The translations under genes and the position numbers were made by a program. A DNA stretch of 64,000 nucleotides, from NCBI GenBank assembly GCA_041521345.1, contig JBGOHB010000025.1; one strand, 5' to 3'. Under the pieces are notes generated by a model. It ran no database searches. It was not told the origin of the DNA and worked only from the letters and a program-made list of their open reading frames with translations. The stretch is from Virgibacillus_N oceani_A. Its GTDB lineage: Bacteria; Bacillota; Bacilli; Bacillales; Amphibacillaceae. Below, piece by piece: positions 51,854-62,300 of this stretch. Position 1 is the first letter of the stretch. Each line of letters starts with the position of its first letter.

Positions 51854-52981
51854 TCAGTTTTTTGAAGTTTCCATACTCAGGACGGCAATTACTGTTTTTT
51901 CAGCCATTTCCTTAATAGTACTCTCGTCAATACCGTAGTAGCTCAGTTTCTCCGGAGCACCAATACGATTCCAAAACGCACGCAGTTTTTCAATCCCTTC
52001 CACAGCTGCAGCATAATCTGATTTCCCTTCTGCTGCAACGTCAAACACACGAACAGCCAGCTGCTTGAAGCGCGCTACATTACTTTCATCCAGCACATGC
52101 TTCATCCAATTAGGGAATAAAATTGCCAATCCTCCTCCGTGCGGAATATCATGTACTGCTGAAGCAGCATGCTCCAGATTATGGGTTGCCCAATCTCCTC
52201 TTAATCCCATGCTTAGCATATCATTCAGTGCCAGCGTACCGCTTAACATGATGGTCTCCCTGTATTCATAATTCTCCAGGTCGTCCAATAGCTTTGGCGC
52301 TGTCTCAATTACTGTTTTTAAAATAGACTCACAAAAACGATCCTGAATCAGCGTATTTGTTTCCAAATGAAAATAATGCTCCAGCACATGTGACATGATA
52401 TCGACCATACCATACACTGTCTGATCCCGAGGCAGGGAAAATGTATGTTCCGGATCCAATATGGAAAACTTCGGCCATGAATAAGGTGAACCCCAGCCGT
52501 GTTTCTCTTTTGTATCCCAATTCGTAATGACCGATCCCCGGTTCATTTCGGATCCTGTCGCCGCAATCGTCAACACCGTTCCAAATGGCAGTGCGTCTGT
52601 GGCCATTGCTTTCTTCGTAACAATGTCCCACATATCTACATCTGTTTTTGCGCCTGCTGCAATCGCTTTTGTACAATCAATCGTACTGCCGCCGCCAACA
52701 GCAAGCAAAAAATCGACTCCTTCTTTTTTGCAGATCTCCACACCTTTACGAACCGTAGAAATACGCGGATTTGGTTCTACCCCTGATAATTCAACTACTT
52801 CGGCATTGATCTCACCAAGTTTTTCCATGATGTTATCGAAAATCCCATTTTTCTTAATACTTCCCCCGCCATATACAAGCAGGACTTTCTTTCCGTATTG
52901 TTCTACCTCGCTCGGCAGTGCTTCCAATTGCCCTTTGCCGAAAATCAATTTTGTCGGATTCTGATAGGTGAAATTATTCAA
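51854..52981 (-). CDS. Iron-containing alcohol dehydrogenase (YugJ/BdhA-like)
   Basis: NAD(P)H-dependent group III alcohol dehydrogenase, about 375 residues. Nucleotide motif GGGSTIDCTKAIAAG; metal ligands in VDIMSHVLEHYF and NLEHAASAVHDIPHGGGLA. Closest in feel to the butanol dehydrogenase group. I place the start at TTG 52981, eight bases after AGGAG, giving MNNFTYQNPTKLIFGKGQ; the in-frame GTG at 52990 overlaps the SD. It is probably co-transcribed with ridA, which ends 19 bases upstream. Confidence 0.9.
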   Translation of the reverse strand: MNNFTYQNPTKLIFGKGQLEALPSEVEQYGKKVLLVYGGGSIKKNGIFDNIMEKLGEINAEVVELSGVEPNPRISTVRKGVEICKKEGVDFLLAVGGGSTIDCTKAIAAGAKTDVDMWDIVTKKAMATDALPFGTVLTIAATGSEMNRGSVITNWDTKEKHGWGSPYSWPKFSILDPEHTFSLPRDQTVYGMVDIMSHVLEHYFHLETNTLIQDRFCESILKTVIETAPKLLDDLENYEYRETIMLSGTLALNDMLSMGLRGDWATHNLEHAASAVHDIPHGGGLAILFPNWMKHVLDESNVARFKQLAVRVFDVAAEGKSDYAAAVEGIEKLRAFWNRIGAPEKLSYYGIDESTIKEMAEKTVIAVLSMETSKN

Positions 52982-52999
52982 TACTGACACTCCTCATTA

Positions 53000-53377
53000 C
53001 TATTTCGTATAAACAACGACTTCTATTTCCACCAGTGCATCTTTTGGCAGCTTACTTACTTCAAATGTTGCTCTGGCAGGAAATGGCTCGGTTAAATAAC
53101 TGCCATAAATATCGTTTACGGTTGCAAAGTCATCCATGGAACTTAAGTATATGGTGAATTTTACAGCACGAGAAAAGTCTGTATCAGCAGCACTTAAAAT
53201 CGCTTGCAAATTTTTCATCACCTGTTCTGTTTGCTTTTTAATCCCTTCTGCTAGCTCTCCTGTCTCCGGATTAAGGCCTATCTGACCTGACACATAAACA
53301 AAGTCCCCTGCTTGCATCGCCTGTGAATATGGCCCAAGTGCTTCTGGCGCATTTTGTGTATGAATTGCTTTTACCAT
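53000..53377 (-). CDS. ridA: RidA-family enamine/imine deaminase
   Basis: 125-residue trimeric YjgF/YER057c/UK114 protein that hydrolyses reactive enamines and imines released by PLP enzymes. Signatures: GPYSQAMQAGDFVYVSGQIG and the conserved arginine in PARATFEVSKLPKDALVEIE. AAGGAGG upstream. It precedes the Fe-ADH gene on the same strand. Several PLP enzymes in the window (MetY, methionine gamma-lyase, Kbl) could generate its substrates. Confidence 0.95.
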   Translation of the reverse strand: MVKAIHTQNAPEALGPYSQAMQAGDFVYVSGQIGLNPETGELAEGIKKQTEQVMKNLQAILSAADTDFSRAVKFTIYLSSMDDFATVNDIYGSYLTEPFPARATFEVSKLPKDALVEIEVVVYTK

Positions 53378-53458
53378 GTGATCTGCCTCCTTATTGTTAT
53401 TTCTTTTATTTTATCATGTTTACAAAGATGTTCCTATTATCTATAGCTAGGAAAATCT

Positions 53459-54805
53459 TTATGCTTCTTCTTTTTTAAACAACTCTTTCTCCCGCCATTT
53501 TCCGAACCGGTAATAGCCATAGGCAATTATGCTGCTGAGAACAAAACTGGAACCCATGCCAATTGCAATTCCGATGTCGCCGAACCGATTGGAAAAAAGT
53601 GCTGTCAACGGAAAGCGGAGTATCCAAAAGGATATAATGTTTAGCACCAGTACCTGATACATAGCCCCAGCAGCCCGAACGATCCCATTTAATATAAAAT
53701 TTATCCCCAAAAACGGGAAACAAAGAGCAACGATTTGCAAATATTGGGTGCCAAATTGTACGGCTTCCTCTTCCTGGATAAACAGTCTTATTCCATACTC
53801 TGCAAAAAATACGACGAGAAGACCAATAGTCATCATAAAAGCAAAATTATACAGCACACCATATTTCGTAATATCTCTGATCCGCGACCAATTTTTAACC
53901 CCGATATTTTGCCCGGCCATACTGTTCACTGCAGTCCCCAGTGCATGTGCAGGCAGCATGAGCAAGCTGTCTAACCGCTGTGCCGCACCGAACCCTGCTA
54001 CGACACCTGGGCCGAAATTTGTTACCACGCTTAAAATAGCGGCAGAGCCGGCAGAAATAACCGACATTTGCAAGCCAGCCGGAATGCCTAAGTTTAATAT
54101 AAGTTTAACCTCACGCCATACCGGGAGCTTTGGCTTCATAAAAGGAACAAGTTCTTTATACAACACATATATCAGGCCATATAAAAATGCAGTGCCCTGG
54201 GAGACAACGGTGGCATACGCTGCACCTTCAATGCCAAGGTTAACCCCCACAATAAACAGCGGGTTAATAAGCACATTCATCATAACAGCGATCAAAACAA
54301 AACGCAGCGGCGTGCGACTGTCTCCCATCGCGCGCAATACCGTCCCGATAAAATTATAGCCAAATAGAAATAATATCCCTAGAAAATTAATTTGCAGATA
54401 GGCTCTTGCGCCTGCCATCATTTCATCGGGGGTTCCGAGCAGATTTAACAGGTTTTCTGCAAAGATAAACCCTAGTGAGCCAAGTGTTAACGCAATGATC
54501 GTTAATAATACAACAAATGCGTTTAAATACCGTTTTAAGCCGGTATCATTTTTCTTTCCTTTCTGCTGGGAAAGAATGGTTAAGGCAGCATTATTAATTC
54601 CAATGACAAATGATAAAACCGTAAATATAATGGTCGAAGAAATAGCTACGGAGCCTAACGCATCCGCGCCTAGTAAGTTCCCGACCCATAAGCTGTCGGC
54701 GAATTGATAAGATGTTTGCAATAAATTTGTCAGCATGATCGGCCCGGAAAAAATAATTAGCTGCTTCAGAATATTCCCTCGTGTAAAGTCATGCTGCTTT
54801 CGCAT
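53459..54805 (-). CDS. MATE-family efflux transporter
   Basis: Sodium- or proton-driven multidrug exporter, 448 residues with 12 membrane segments in two related halves (ILKQLIIFSGPIMLTNLLQT, LWVGNLLGADALGSVAISST; second half GIPAGLQMSVISAGSAAILS, VAGFGAAQRLDSLLMLPAHA). I prefer ATG 54805 (MRKQHDFTRG); the ATG at 54826 has no ribosome site. Single gene between the TRAP terminator and ridA. Confidence 0.92.
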   Translation of the reverse strand: MRKQHDFTRGNILKQLIIFSGPIMLTNLLQTSYQFADSLWVGNLLGADALGSVAISSTIIFTVLSFVIGINNAALTILSQQKGKKNDTGLKRYLNAFVVLLTIIALTLGSLGFIFAENLLNLLGTPDEMMAGARAYLQINFLGILFLFGYNFIGTVLRAMGDSRTPLRFVLIAVMMNVLINPLFIVGVNLGIEGAAYATVVSQGTAFLYGLIYVLYKELVPFMKPKLPVWREVKLILNLGIPAGLQMSVISAGSAAILSVVTNFGPGVVAGFGAAQRLDSLLMLPAHALGTAVNSMAGQNIGVKNWSRIRDITKYGVLYNFAFMMTIGLLVVFFAEYGIRLFIQEEEAVQFGTQYLQIVALCFPFLGINFILNGIVRAAGAMYQVLVLNIISFWILRFPLTALFSNRFGDIGIAIGMGSSFVLSSIIAYGYYRFGKWREKELFKKEEA

Positions 54806-54962
54806 TTTACATTCTCTGCCTTTCATTGAATAGTGGCTTACTATAAGGCCTGCGGGGGTAGACCTCTGAAAGCTTGAAAATAACTTTCTGAATATCAGCG
54901 ACTTAGCCTCTATTTACCAGTGATTTTCTTGGCCTGTCATGGATTAGTTCTCCTGTTTGACC

Positions 54963-55014
54963 AAAAAAGAACTGCCCAGGGAGCCTTCATAAAAAGAACT
55001 CATTAGCTGGGCAG
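54963..55014 (-). terminator. Terminator of the TRAP operon
   Basis: Minus strand CTGCCCAG/CTGGGCAG arms (55007-55014 with 54972-54979) followed by a T-rich tract (plus-strand AAAAAAGA at 54963-54970), 20 bases beyond the permease stop codon. Confidence 0.8.
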
Positions 55015-55035
55015 CCTCTTGACTACTCTTAATCC

Positions 55036-57222
55036 TTATTCAGTTGCCGATTGCTTCTTTCCACTTTTATCGCCTTTAATGATAAATTGCAGTGCAAGCA
55101 TTACTGCGAATGCAGAGAATCCAATGATATCCGTCATGGTACCAGGATAGATTAAGAATATTCCCGTAACGAAAGCAGCTATCCTTTCAAACCAAGGAAG
55201 TTGTCGATACCAGAAACCAATCATACTTGCTCCTATTGCAATCATACCCAATATGGCCGTAAATATAATAAAGCTGATTTCCAGGAAGTTCGTATCGATC
55301 ATTAATATCTCAGGCTGGAGTACGAACATATACGGAATAATAAAGGCTGCGATAGCAATCTTCACTGCATTTCCACCTGTTCGTATTGGCTCCCCGCCGG
55401 ATATACCTGTAGCGGCAAAAGCTGCAAGTGCAACAGGTGGCGTAATATCTGCCACAATACCAAAGTAAAACACAAACATATGGGCTGCGAGTACTGGTAT
55501 TGCAACTTCCAGCTGATCATTCAGTGCCAAAATAGCTGGCAATGCAATTGTGGACGTGATAATATAATTTGCTGTCGTTGGTGAGCCCATCCCTAAAATA
55601 ATGGACGCAATCATGGTAAAGAATAGTGTTAATAGCAACTGCATCTCCGCATTTATCGCAATCGTACCAGCAAGACTTACTAAACTATTTCCGATTTTTA
55701 GTCCTAATCCTGTTCTAGTAACGACACCAACAATGATACCGGCACAAGCTGTAGCTGCGGCAACACCAAGGGCGGTGCGGGCACCTGACGTTAGTGCTAC
55801 AATAAATTTGCTCGGTGTTATTCTTGTGTCTTTTCGGAACAAGCTGACAAGTATCGTGATCCCTATTCCATAAAGTGCTGTCCTTTCAATACTAAAACCT
55901 TCGAATAATAGCCAGACAATGGCTACAATCGGAAGAAGTAAATGAATTTTCTTCAGTACTTCCAACCGGTTTGGAAGCTGGTCCTTCGGCAGCCCAAGCA
56001 GGCCCGTCCGCTTTGCTTCCAAATGTGTCATAACCCAGATTCCGGAAAAATATAAAAGTGCTGGAATCGTTGCCGCCTTAGCAATATCCCAATAGCTCTC
56101 CCCCGCGAATTCAATCATGAGGAAAGCTGCCGCTCCCATAATCGGCGGCATAATCTGTCCCCCGGTGGAGGATGCGGCCTCTACAGCACCGGCAAAATTC
56201 GGCCGGTAACCGAGTCTTTTCATCATGGGAATGGTGTAAGAACCGGTAGTTACCGTATTTGCAACAGAGCTTCCGGAAATCGTTCCATTTAAGGCACTGG
56301 AGAAAATGGCTACTTTTGCAGGGCCACCAGTGCGCTGGCCGGCAATTGCCAAAGCAAGATCATTAAAATATAATCCAACGCCTGTTTGAACCAGAAATGC
56401 TCCAAACAGTAAGAATAAGAAAATATAAGTAGAGGATACTTGTAATGGTGTACCCAAAATACCTTCTGTTGTAAAGAACATTGAGTTGATTAATTGATTC
56501 AAACTAAGCCCCCGGTGTGCAAGGTCCCCAGGCATATACGGCCCGAAATATGCATAGATAAGGAATGCTGACGCTACAATGACGATCGGAAGGCCGACTG
56601 CTCTTCTTGATGCTTCCAATACGAGCAATATGCCAAGACCACCAATAACCATTTGCGCTTCTGTAATACCACCGATTTGCTGTACGATCGTATCATAATA
56701 TACAGGCCAATACCCGCAAACAATAATTGATAATAGGACTAAAATATAATCATACCAGGAAACCTTTCCTTTAGAAGCTCCTCTTCGGGCAGGAAATATT
56801 AGAAAGATCAACGTTAAAGCAAACCCTAAGTGCACCGTACGTTGAATATAAGCAGTATATTGTCCAAACATTCCTGTATATATTTGAAACAAAGAAAATG
56901 CAATAAGGAGCAGGAAAACAACTGTGGCAATAATACCGGTAAGATTCCGGGTATTTGATTCAGCATCATATTTTTGCATTAACTCTTCCCGTTCTTCGTC
57001 TGACAGTTCTGCTTTTTCTTCTTCTGTCATTTGGTCTATATCTTTATCTGTATTTTGATCTTTTCCTTCTTCTTTCATATCTTGCTGTTCCTTTAAAGTT
57101 ATATCTTTTTCCAGCTCGTTTGGTTCACTGGATTGCTGCTTATCCTGTTCATTTTTTTGCTGTTCTTTTTGTTCATCTTTTTGCTCATCTTTTCTCTGGT
57201 TTTTATCCTTTGAATCACTCAC
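55036..57222 (-). CDS. TRAP transporter permease, fused small+large subunits (TAXI-associated)
   Basis: 728-residue fused DctQ-DctM membrane component of a TAXI-type TRAP transporter (about 17 membrane segments). Large-subunit signatures: FSSALNGTISGSSVANTVTT, AAASSTGGQIMPPIMGAAAF and GMGSPTTANYIITSTIALPA. Unusual is the first 90 residues: no membrane segment but a run of Lys, Glu, Gln and Asp (KDEQKDEQKEQQKNEQDKQ and similar). It overlaps the DUF1850 gene by 8 bases, and the binding protein gene lies upstream, so the three form one uptake system. Substrates of TAXI systems include glutamate; here unknown. Confidence 0.95.
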   Translation of the reverse strand: MSDSKDKNQRKDEQKDEQKEQQKNEQDKQQSSEPNELEKDITLKEQQDMKEEGKDQNTDKDIDQMTEEEKAELSDEEREELMQKYDAESNTRNLTGIIATVVFLLLIAFSLFQIYTGMFGQYTAYIQRTVHLGFALTLIFLIFPARRGASKGKVSWYDYILVLLSIIVCGYWPVYYDTIVQQIGGITEAQMVIGGLGILLVLEASRRAVGLPIVIVASAFLIYAYFGPYMPGDLAHRGLSLNQLINSMFFTTEGILGTPLQVSSTYIFLFLLFGAFLVQTGVGLYFNDLALAIAGQRTGGPAKVAIFSSALNGTISGSSVANTVTTGSYTIPMMKRLGYRPNFAGAVEAASSTGGQIMPPIMGAAAFLMIEFAGESYWDIAKAATIPALLYFSGIWVMTHLEAKRTGLLGLPKDQLPNRLEVLKKIHLLLPIVAIVWLLFEGFSIERTALYGIGITILVSLFRKDTRITPSKFIVALTSGARTALGVAAATACAGIIVGVVTRTGLGLKIGNSLVSLAGTIAINAEMQLLLTLFFTMIASIILGMGSPTTANYIITSTIALPAILALNDQLEVAIPVLAAHMFVFYFGIVADITPPVALAAFAATGISGGEPIRTGGNAVKIAIAAFIIPYMFVLQPEILMIDTNFLEISFIIFTAILGMIAIGASMIGFWYRQLPWFERIAAFVTGIFLIYPGTMTDIIGFSAFAVMLALQFIIKGDKSGKKQSATE

Positions 57223-57751
57223 TGATTCTCACTCCTTTCATATACTGCCATAATGATAGATTATCTATTTGCATTGTAAACCACGCTCCAGGAGCGAAGT
57301 AATCATTAAACCAGGTCATGTATTCTTCCTCTTCTCCCCACACAAGCCGATGTTCAGAAACCGCTTTCCCATTTCTTATTTTTATTTCAGGGAAAATATT
57401 TTCCATATTTTTAATATGATATTTTCCATCCTCATATACAAATTCTTCCCCTTCCCCCGCATTGGCAGGCATACCAATCCCAAATTCCTCATATACAAAT
57501 TCATATTGTTTTATGTGGTGATCATCCAGTACAATATATTTTTCCACTACATCTGTTAGATGAATAGAATGGGTAAAGATGATTTGGAATCTCTCGTTTT
57601 CATTTATCGGCAAAAAAGCTTCAATGTCATCTGTATTCTCTTTATAAAATACCAGAGCTGTCCGGAAAGGAACAAATAAAACGATAAACAGCAAAATTGC
57701 TGCCAGAAGGATGATAATGTAAAGTTTAAGTTTCTTTGAAAGCTGTCCCAT
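57215..57751 (-). CDS. DUF1850-family protein of the TRAP-TAXI operon
   Basis: 178 residues: one N-terminal membrane anchor (LYIIILLAAILLFIVLFVPF) and a DUF1850 outer domain with the conserved RFQIIFTHSIHLTDVVEKY segment and EFGIGMPANAGEGEEF. DUF1850 genes are regularly found between TAXI binding proteins and fused permeases; it is likely an accessory of this transporter. Its end overlaps the permease start. Confidence 0.9.
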   Translation of the reverse strand: MGQLSKKLKLYIIILLAAILLFIVLFVPFRTALVFYKENTDDIEAFLPINENERFQIIFTHSIHLTDVVEKYIVLDDHHIKQYEFVYEEFGIGMPANAGEGEEFVYEDGKYHIKNMENIFPEIKIRNGKAVSEHRLVWGEEEEYMTWFNDYFAPGAWFTMQIDNLSLWQYMKGVRISE

Positions 57752-58036
57752 ATCTAATTCACCAAATGTTTCATTAAGCTAATCATATTCATGCTAAAAG
57801 ATGTTATTGTATAAATTTCTTACGGATAAAAAAATATAGAAATTTTACATCTGCATAAATTTTTCTTCTGCCATGAAAGGTTTAAGCTATGTTTCTATAT
57901 TTTTCTATCAGTAAAATATACCCTACTCTTGTGCGATTGACAATCCAATTTTCATAGGAATGTTTTGGAAGTGCGAATATATGTAAACGGTAAATCAGTA
58001 TTTAACTGATAAAATGCTTTCATTCACATGGATTGA

Positions 58037-58073
58037 CCGGCAGCCCTCTCCCGATTACAGGATCAACTGCCGG
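58037..58073. other. Inverted repeat between binding-protein gene and DUF1850 gene
   Basis: CCGGCAG (58037-58043) pairs with CTGCCGG (58067-58073). It lies directly after the binding-protein stop on the minus strand but has no U tract there. It could stabilise the upstream mRNA or cause partial termination, giving more binding protein than permease. The rest of 57752-58103 shows no gene. Confidence 0.5.
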
Positions 58074-58103
58074 CCATTTTCATCCATACTGCATGCAAAC
58101 TTT

Positions 58104-59141
58104 TTAGTTCACCCCTTGATCTTCAAAGTAACTTTCCGCTCCAGGGTGAAGGTCAATTCCAACACCGTCAAGGGCAGAATCCAATGTGATATCTGAAGCT
58201 CTGTCATGCGCCATTGAGTCCGCATTTTCATAAATAGCCTGTGTAATATCATAAACAACATCATCAGACAAATTATCTGCTACAGCTATCATGGCAAGTA
58301 CTGCAACTGTTGTTACTTCCTCTTCAAGTCCATATGTGCCTGCTTCAATGGTGTTTTCAGCATAGAAAGGATACGCTTCAACTAACTCTTCGATCTTATC
58401 CTGCTCTACAGGTAGAACTTTTACACCGACTGTTGCTGTTAGTTCTTCAACAGCACCTGTTGGTGTCCCCCCAGTAATGATAGCCGCATCAATATTTCCA
58501 TCCTGAATCCCACCAGTGGACTCACCGAAGTCGAGGTTTTGCGCGTCAATATCATCCATTGTCAGCCCATGTATTTCAAGGATCTGTTCGGCATTAAAAA
58601 ATGTACCAGAACCTGGTGCTCCAACAGAAACGGTTCTGCCTTCCAAGTCTTCGATGGACTCTATGTCAGAGTCTGCAGTTGTTACAATTTGAACGGTTTC
58701 CGGATATAACGATCCGATTGCCAATACATTATCTACCGGTTCACCTTCAAATCCAGCTATACCTTCCACAGCCTGAGCCATCGTATCTGTTTGAACCATT
58801 GCCAGTTCTGCTTCACCTTGCTGCAAGTCAACTATGTTATCAGCAGAAGCATTTGATGAAAGCGCATCCGTTTGAATGCCCGTTGCATCAGAGATATTCG
58901 TTGCCATTTCTCCTCCAAGCGGGTAATATGTACCGCTCGTGCCACCGGTTAACAGGCTCAGAAAATCGGGCGTTTCACCTTCAGCCTCTTCATCATCATC
59001 TGCACCGCCATCGTCAGTTTCGGTACCTCCGTCATCCGTGTCAGTACCACCATCATCTGCGTCATCCCCGCCACCACATGCTGCCAAGAACAGCGCCAAC
59101 ACTAATAACATGGCAAATAGTAATAAGTTCTTCTTTTTCAT
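58104..59141 (-). CDS. TAXI-family TRAP substrate-binding lipoprotein
   Basis: 345 residues. Lipoprotein signal with lipobox LAAC (LLLFAMLLVLALFLAACGGG), then a 45-residue linker of DDGGT-type repeats rich in Asp/Glu/Gly, then the TAXI domain: LTGGTSGTYYPLGGEMATNI, VSVGAPGSGTFFNAEQILEI and ITGGTPTGAVEEL. Start at ATG 59141 (AAGGGGGA upstream), not the ATG at 59177. It captures the substrate outside the cell for the fused permease downstream. Confidence 0.94.
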   Translation of the reverse strand: MKKKNLLLFAMLLVLALFLAACGGGDDADDGGTDTDDGGTETDDGGADDDEEAEGETPDFLSLLTGGTSGTYYPLGGEMATNISDATGIQTDALSSNASADNIVDLQQGEAELAMVQTDTMAQAVEGIAGFEGEPVDNVLAIGSLYPETVQIVTTADSDIESIEDLEGRTVSVGAPGSGTFFNAEQILEIHGLTMDDIDAQNLDFGESTGGIQDGNIDAAIITGGTPTGAVEELTATVGVKVLPVEQDKIEELVEAYPFYAENTIEAGTYGLEEEVTTVAVLAMIAVADNLSDDVVYDITQAIYENADSMAHDRASDITLDSALDGVGIDLHPGAESYFEDQGVN

Positions 59142-59315
59142 ACTAAAATCCCCCTTTTGTACCTTTAGTAATAACATTTTACCTCCAACTTCAATAGATT
59201 GTCAATTTATTTTCATTAGATTCAAATGGTTCGTTAAATTACATTAATCACATACTTTTTCATGTAATCATGAAAAACATGAGAAGAATATGGCCTAGCT
59301 CAAGCTGACTGGAGA

Positions 59316-59342
59316 CTGGAAGGCAGTGTGCCTTCCAGTTTT
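59316..59342. terminator. Hairpin downstream of the M14 carboxypeptidase gene
   Basis: CTGGAAGGCA (59316-59325) pairs perfectly with TGCCTTCCAG (59329-59338). The T-rich side is on the plus strand; on the minus strand, where both neighbouring genes lie, no U tract follows, so termination of the M14 gene would be inefficient or need another factor. Confidence 0.6.
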
Positions 59343-59345
59343 ATA

Positions 59346-62300
59346 TTATTGCATACGACGTCTTCTATTAATCTCCCAAACTATTCCACCTAAAACAAAG
59401 AGTACAAAACCAATTAACAACAAGTTGTAATAAGGTGTTGCTGTTGATGGTAATTTACTTCCCTCTTTCGAACCAATTCCGTCTGATTCTCCTGGTTGTT
59501 TATCTTTGCCATCAACCTTGCTCGGGTCTTTATCACCTGGTTTAGATGATTTTTCTTCTAACCCTTCTATTGCTTCTGTTAATACTGCTAAAGCTGCATT
59601 AACTTCCTCTTGCGTTGGAGATTCATCTTCTAGAATGTTTTGTGCTGCCTCTAAAGCTTCTGTTAAAGATGACCAGCTATCCGTTGTATAATCTTTTGCA
59701 TTCAAGCCATTTGCTTCTCCCACTTTATCTTGAAGCGCTGATTTATCTACAACCTCCTCTCCTGCTTTCAATAGTCCTTCTAATCCTTCTGTTAAGTCTG
59801 CTAGAGCATGATTGACTTCTTCTTGCGTGACTGTTTCATCTGCTAGAACGATTTCTGCTGCTTCTAAAGCTTCCCTTACAGCTAACCAGCTCTCTTCAGT
59901 ATAATCAGATGCATTTAATCCACTTGATTCTTCCACTTTTTCCTCTAGCGCTGACTTATCGATAATTGATTCTTCTACTTTAACTAATCTCTCAATGGCT
60001 TCTGTTAAAGCTGTTAATGCTGCATTCACTTCTTCTTGTGTTGCAGTTTCATCAGCAGAAACAGACTCTGCTGCTTCTAAAGCAGCTGACATGGCTGACC
60101 AGCTCTCTGTCGTATAACTTTCTACATTTAAAAGGCTTGCTTCTATTATTTTTGCATGAAGCGCAAATTTATCAACCCCTGGGTATTCTGCTTCGACTAA
60201 CCCATCAATAGCTACTGTTAAAGTTGCTAAAGCTTCATTCACTTCTGTTTGAGTTGCTGCTTCATCTGCTAGTACAGAATCTGCTGCTTCTAAGGCTTCT
60301 GCTACAGCGGCCCAGCTTGTTGCTGTGTAATCTCCTGCATTTAAATCATTCGCTTCGTTCACTTTATCTTGAAGTGCTGACTTATCTGCTGCATCTTCTC
60401 CGTCTTCTACTAATCCTGCATGGGCTGCTAATAAGTCTGCAAGCGCATCATTGACTTCTTCTTGTGTTGCTTTTTCATTCGCAAGCACATTTTCTGCTTC
60501 CTCTAATACTGACGCAAAGGTTGACCAGCTTTCTTCTGTATAGTCCGATGCATCTAAGTCACTTACTTCTTCTATTTTCTCTTCTAATGCTGATTTATCT
60601 ACAGGATCTGTTGGATCATCTCCATCTGCTGTTAACCAGACATAAGCTGTTAATAGTGCTATAAGTGCACTTTCGACATCTGTTTGAGTTACATCCTCAT
60701 CTTCAAGCACGGATTCAGCCGCTTCTAAAGCAGATGCAAATTCCTCCCAGCTTTCTGCTGTATAATCAGATTCATTTAAGTCGCTTACTTCCTCTATTAT
60801 TTCCTCAATTACAGACTTATCTACTACCTCAGCTACTACTAATCCGTCATAAGCTGCAACTAAAGCAACAAGTGCTTCATCTGCTTCTGTCTGTGTCGCA
60901 TCTTCATCTGCAAGTAGGGATTCAGCCGCTTCTAAAGCAGATGCAAATACTCCCCAGCTTTCTGCTGTATAATCAAATTCATTTAATGCTTCAGCATTAA
61001 TTTCGTCTATTTTCTCTTGAAGTTCTGTTTTATCTGCAGGACATTCTTCTATTGGCGATCCTGCTATTATATTACTTGGTGTACGTTCATCCATTAAAAA
61101 TGGGATAACCGTCATCATCGGCTGAGCCATTGTTATAAATAAACCGCCATCATCCGTTTCTTCTGTTTGAAGTTCAAATAAATCAATATGGAGTTCAATT
61201 GACTCTGCTTGTTCTGCATCTAGTAAATAACCACATACTGGCGGATCCATAATTTCTACAAGATGAGGTGTATCATCTTCTCCAGCTAAATAAAACGGTG
61301 CTCTATTTGCTCCATCTGCCTGCTTACGTTCAGATGCTCCATCTACTGCTGCAGCAAGTTCATCAAATCTTTCATGATAAAAGCTAAGAAGGGAGCGATA
61401 ACTACTCATCTGCATTTCTACTCTATCTTCCTTCTCTTGGTTTCCTGCTGATTCTGATAGAACCCCTAATCCATGACGTAACCCAGACATATTCCGTAGA
61501 TTTGTTGCTCCACCTCTTCCTGCACTTGTCGGGCTACCATATAAACCTGCACTCCACCCATCTGCTTCTGAATCTGGTATCAAGTAATCTGTAACTAGTT
61601 CGACATTCAATTCATAAATCTCACGGTCTACGTTTAAGTTACGCGGCCATAGAAATTCAATATCCGGGCTAGAACCAGTTGGACGCTCATGGGCATCAAA
61701 GGTAATGTCCGGTTTATAGTCTCGTAAAATACTAGCAGTTACTACGTTTTCTGGTTGATCAAGACTAAGATGAAGACGGTTGTTATCTAATCCATTAGCA
61801 TTCGTTCTCATATTTGCTGCTCGACTATCTGGACTTGATGTCGGCTGAATTAAAACTGTTGCATTTTCTAAAATTTCCAGCATATTCTCATCTTCTGTGA
61901 AAGCAAGTTCACGTAAAATCTTAAATGCTGCTTCACGACCTGCTGGTTCATTTCCGTGAGGTGTTCCCATAATAAATATTGTACGACCATCTTGTACTTC
62001 TTCCTTCGTACGTTGTTCTGCACCAACATATGTCATATAAATAGGTCTTCCAAGTACGGATTCACCAACTTCTTCATACCATACACGGTCAGACAATCCT
62101 GAGACGGCTTGAATAAATTCAAGCTCTTCTTCTAGAGTCGTCCATTCTTCACCAAATCTGTCTTCAAACCCTGTTATCGGCTGTCCCTCTCTCATCAGCC
62201 ATGTGTAGGCATGATCGAGTTCCCTCAAAGCATTATCTATCACAGATTGAGTTGCACTTTCATCTTCCATTAAATTATGTGCTTCTGTTAAAGCATTACT

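Noticed and set aside
53748..54359. 203-codon plus-strand frame within the MATE gene
   Set aside because: Antisense shadow of a conserved membrane protein; no start signals.
58037..58073. Rho-independent terminator of the TAXI binding-protein gene
   Set aside because: The stem is good but the minus strand has no U tract after it; recorded only as an inverted repeat.
58601..61000. Several leucine/histidine-rich plus-strand frames opposite the binding protein and the FIVAR repeats
   Set aside because: They arise from the complementary strand of Asp/Glu/Ala-rich repeats and repeat with the same period; not genes.
59540..61040. CRISPR-like or satellite array
   Set aside because: The about 205-bp periodicity is the coding repeat of the M14 protein; units are long, diverged and lack spacers. 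No CRISPR array was seen anywhere in the window.
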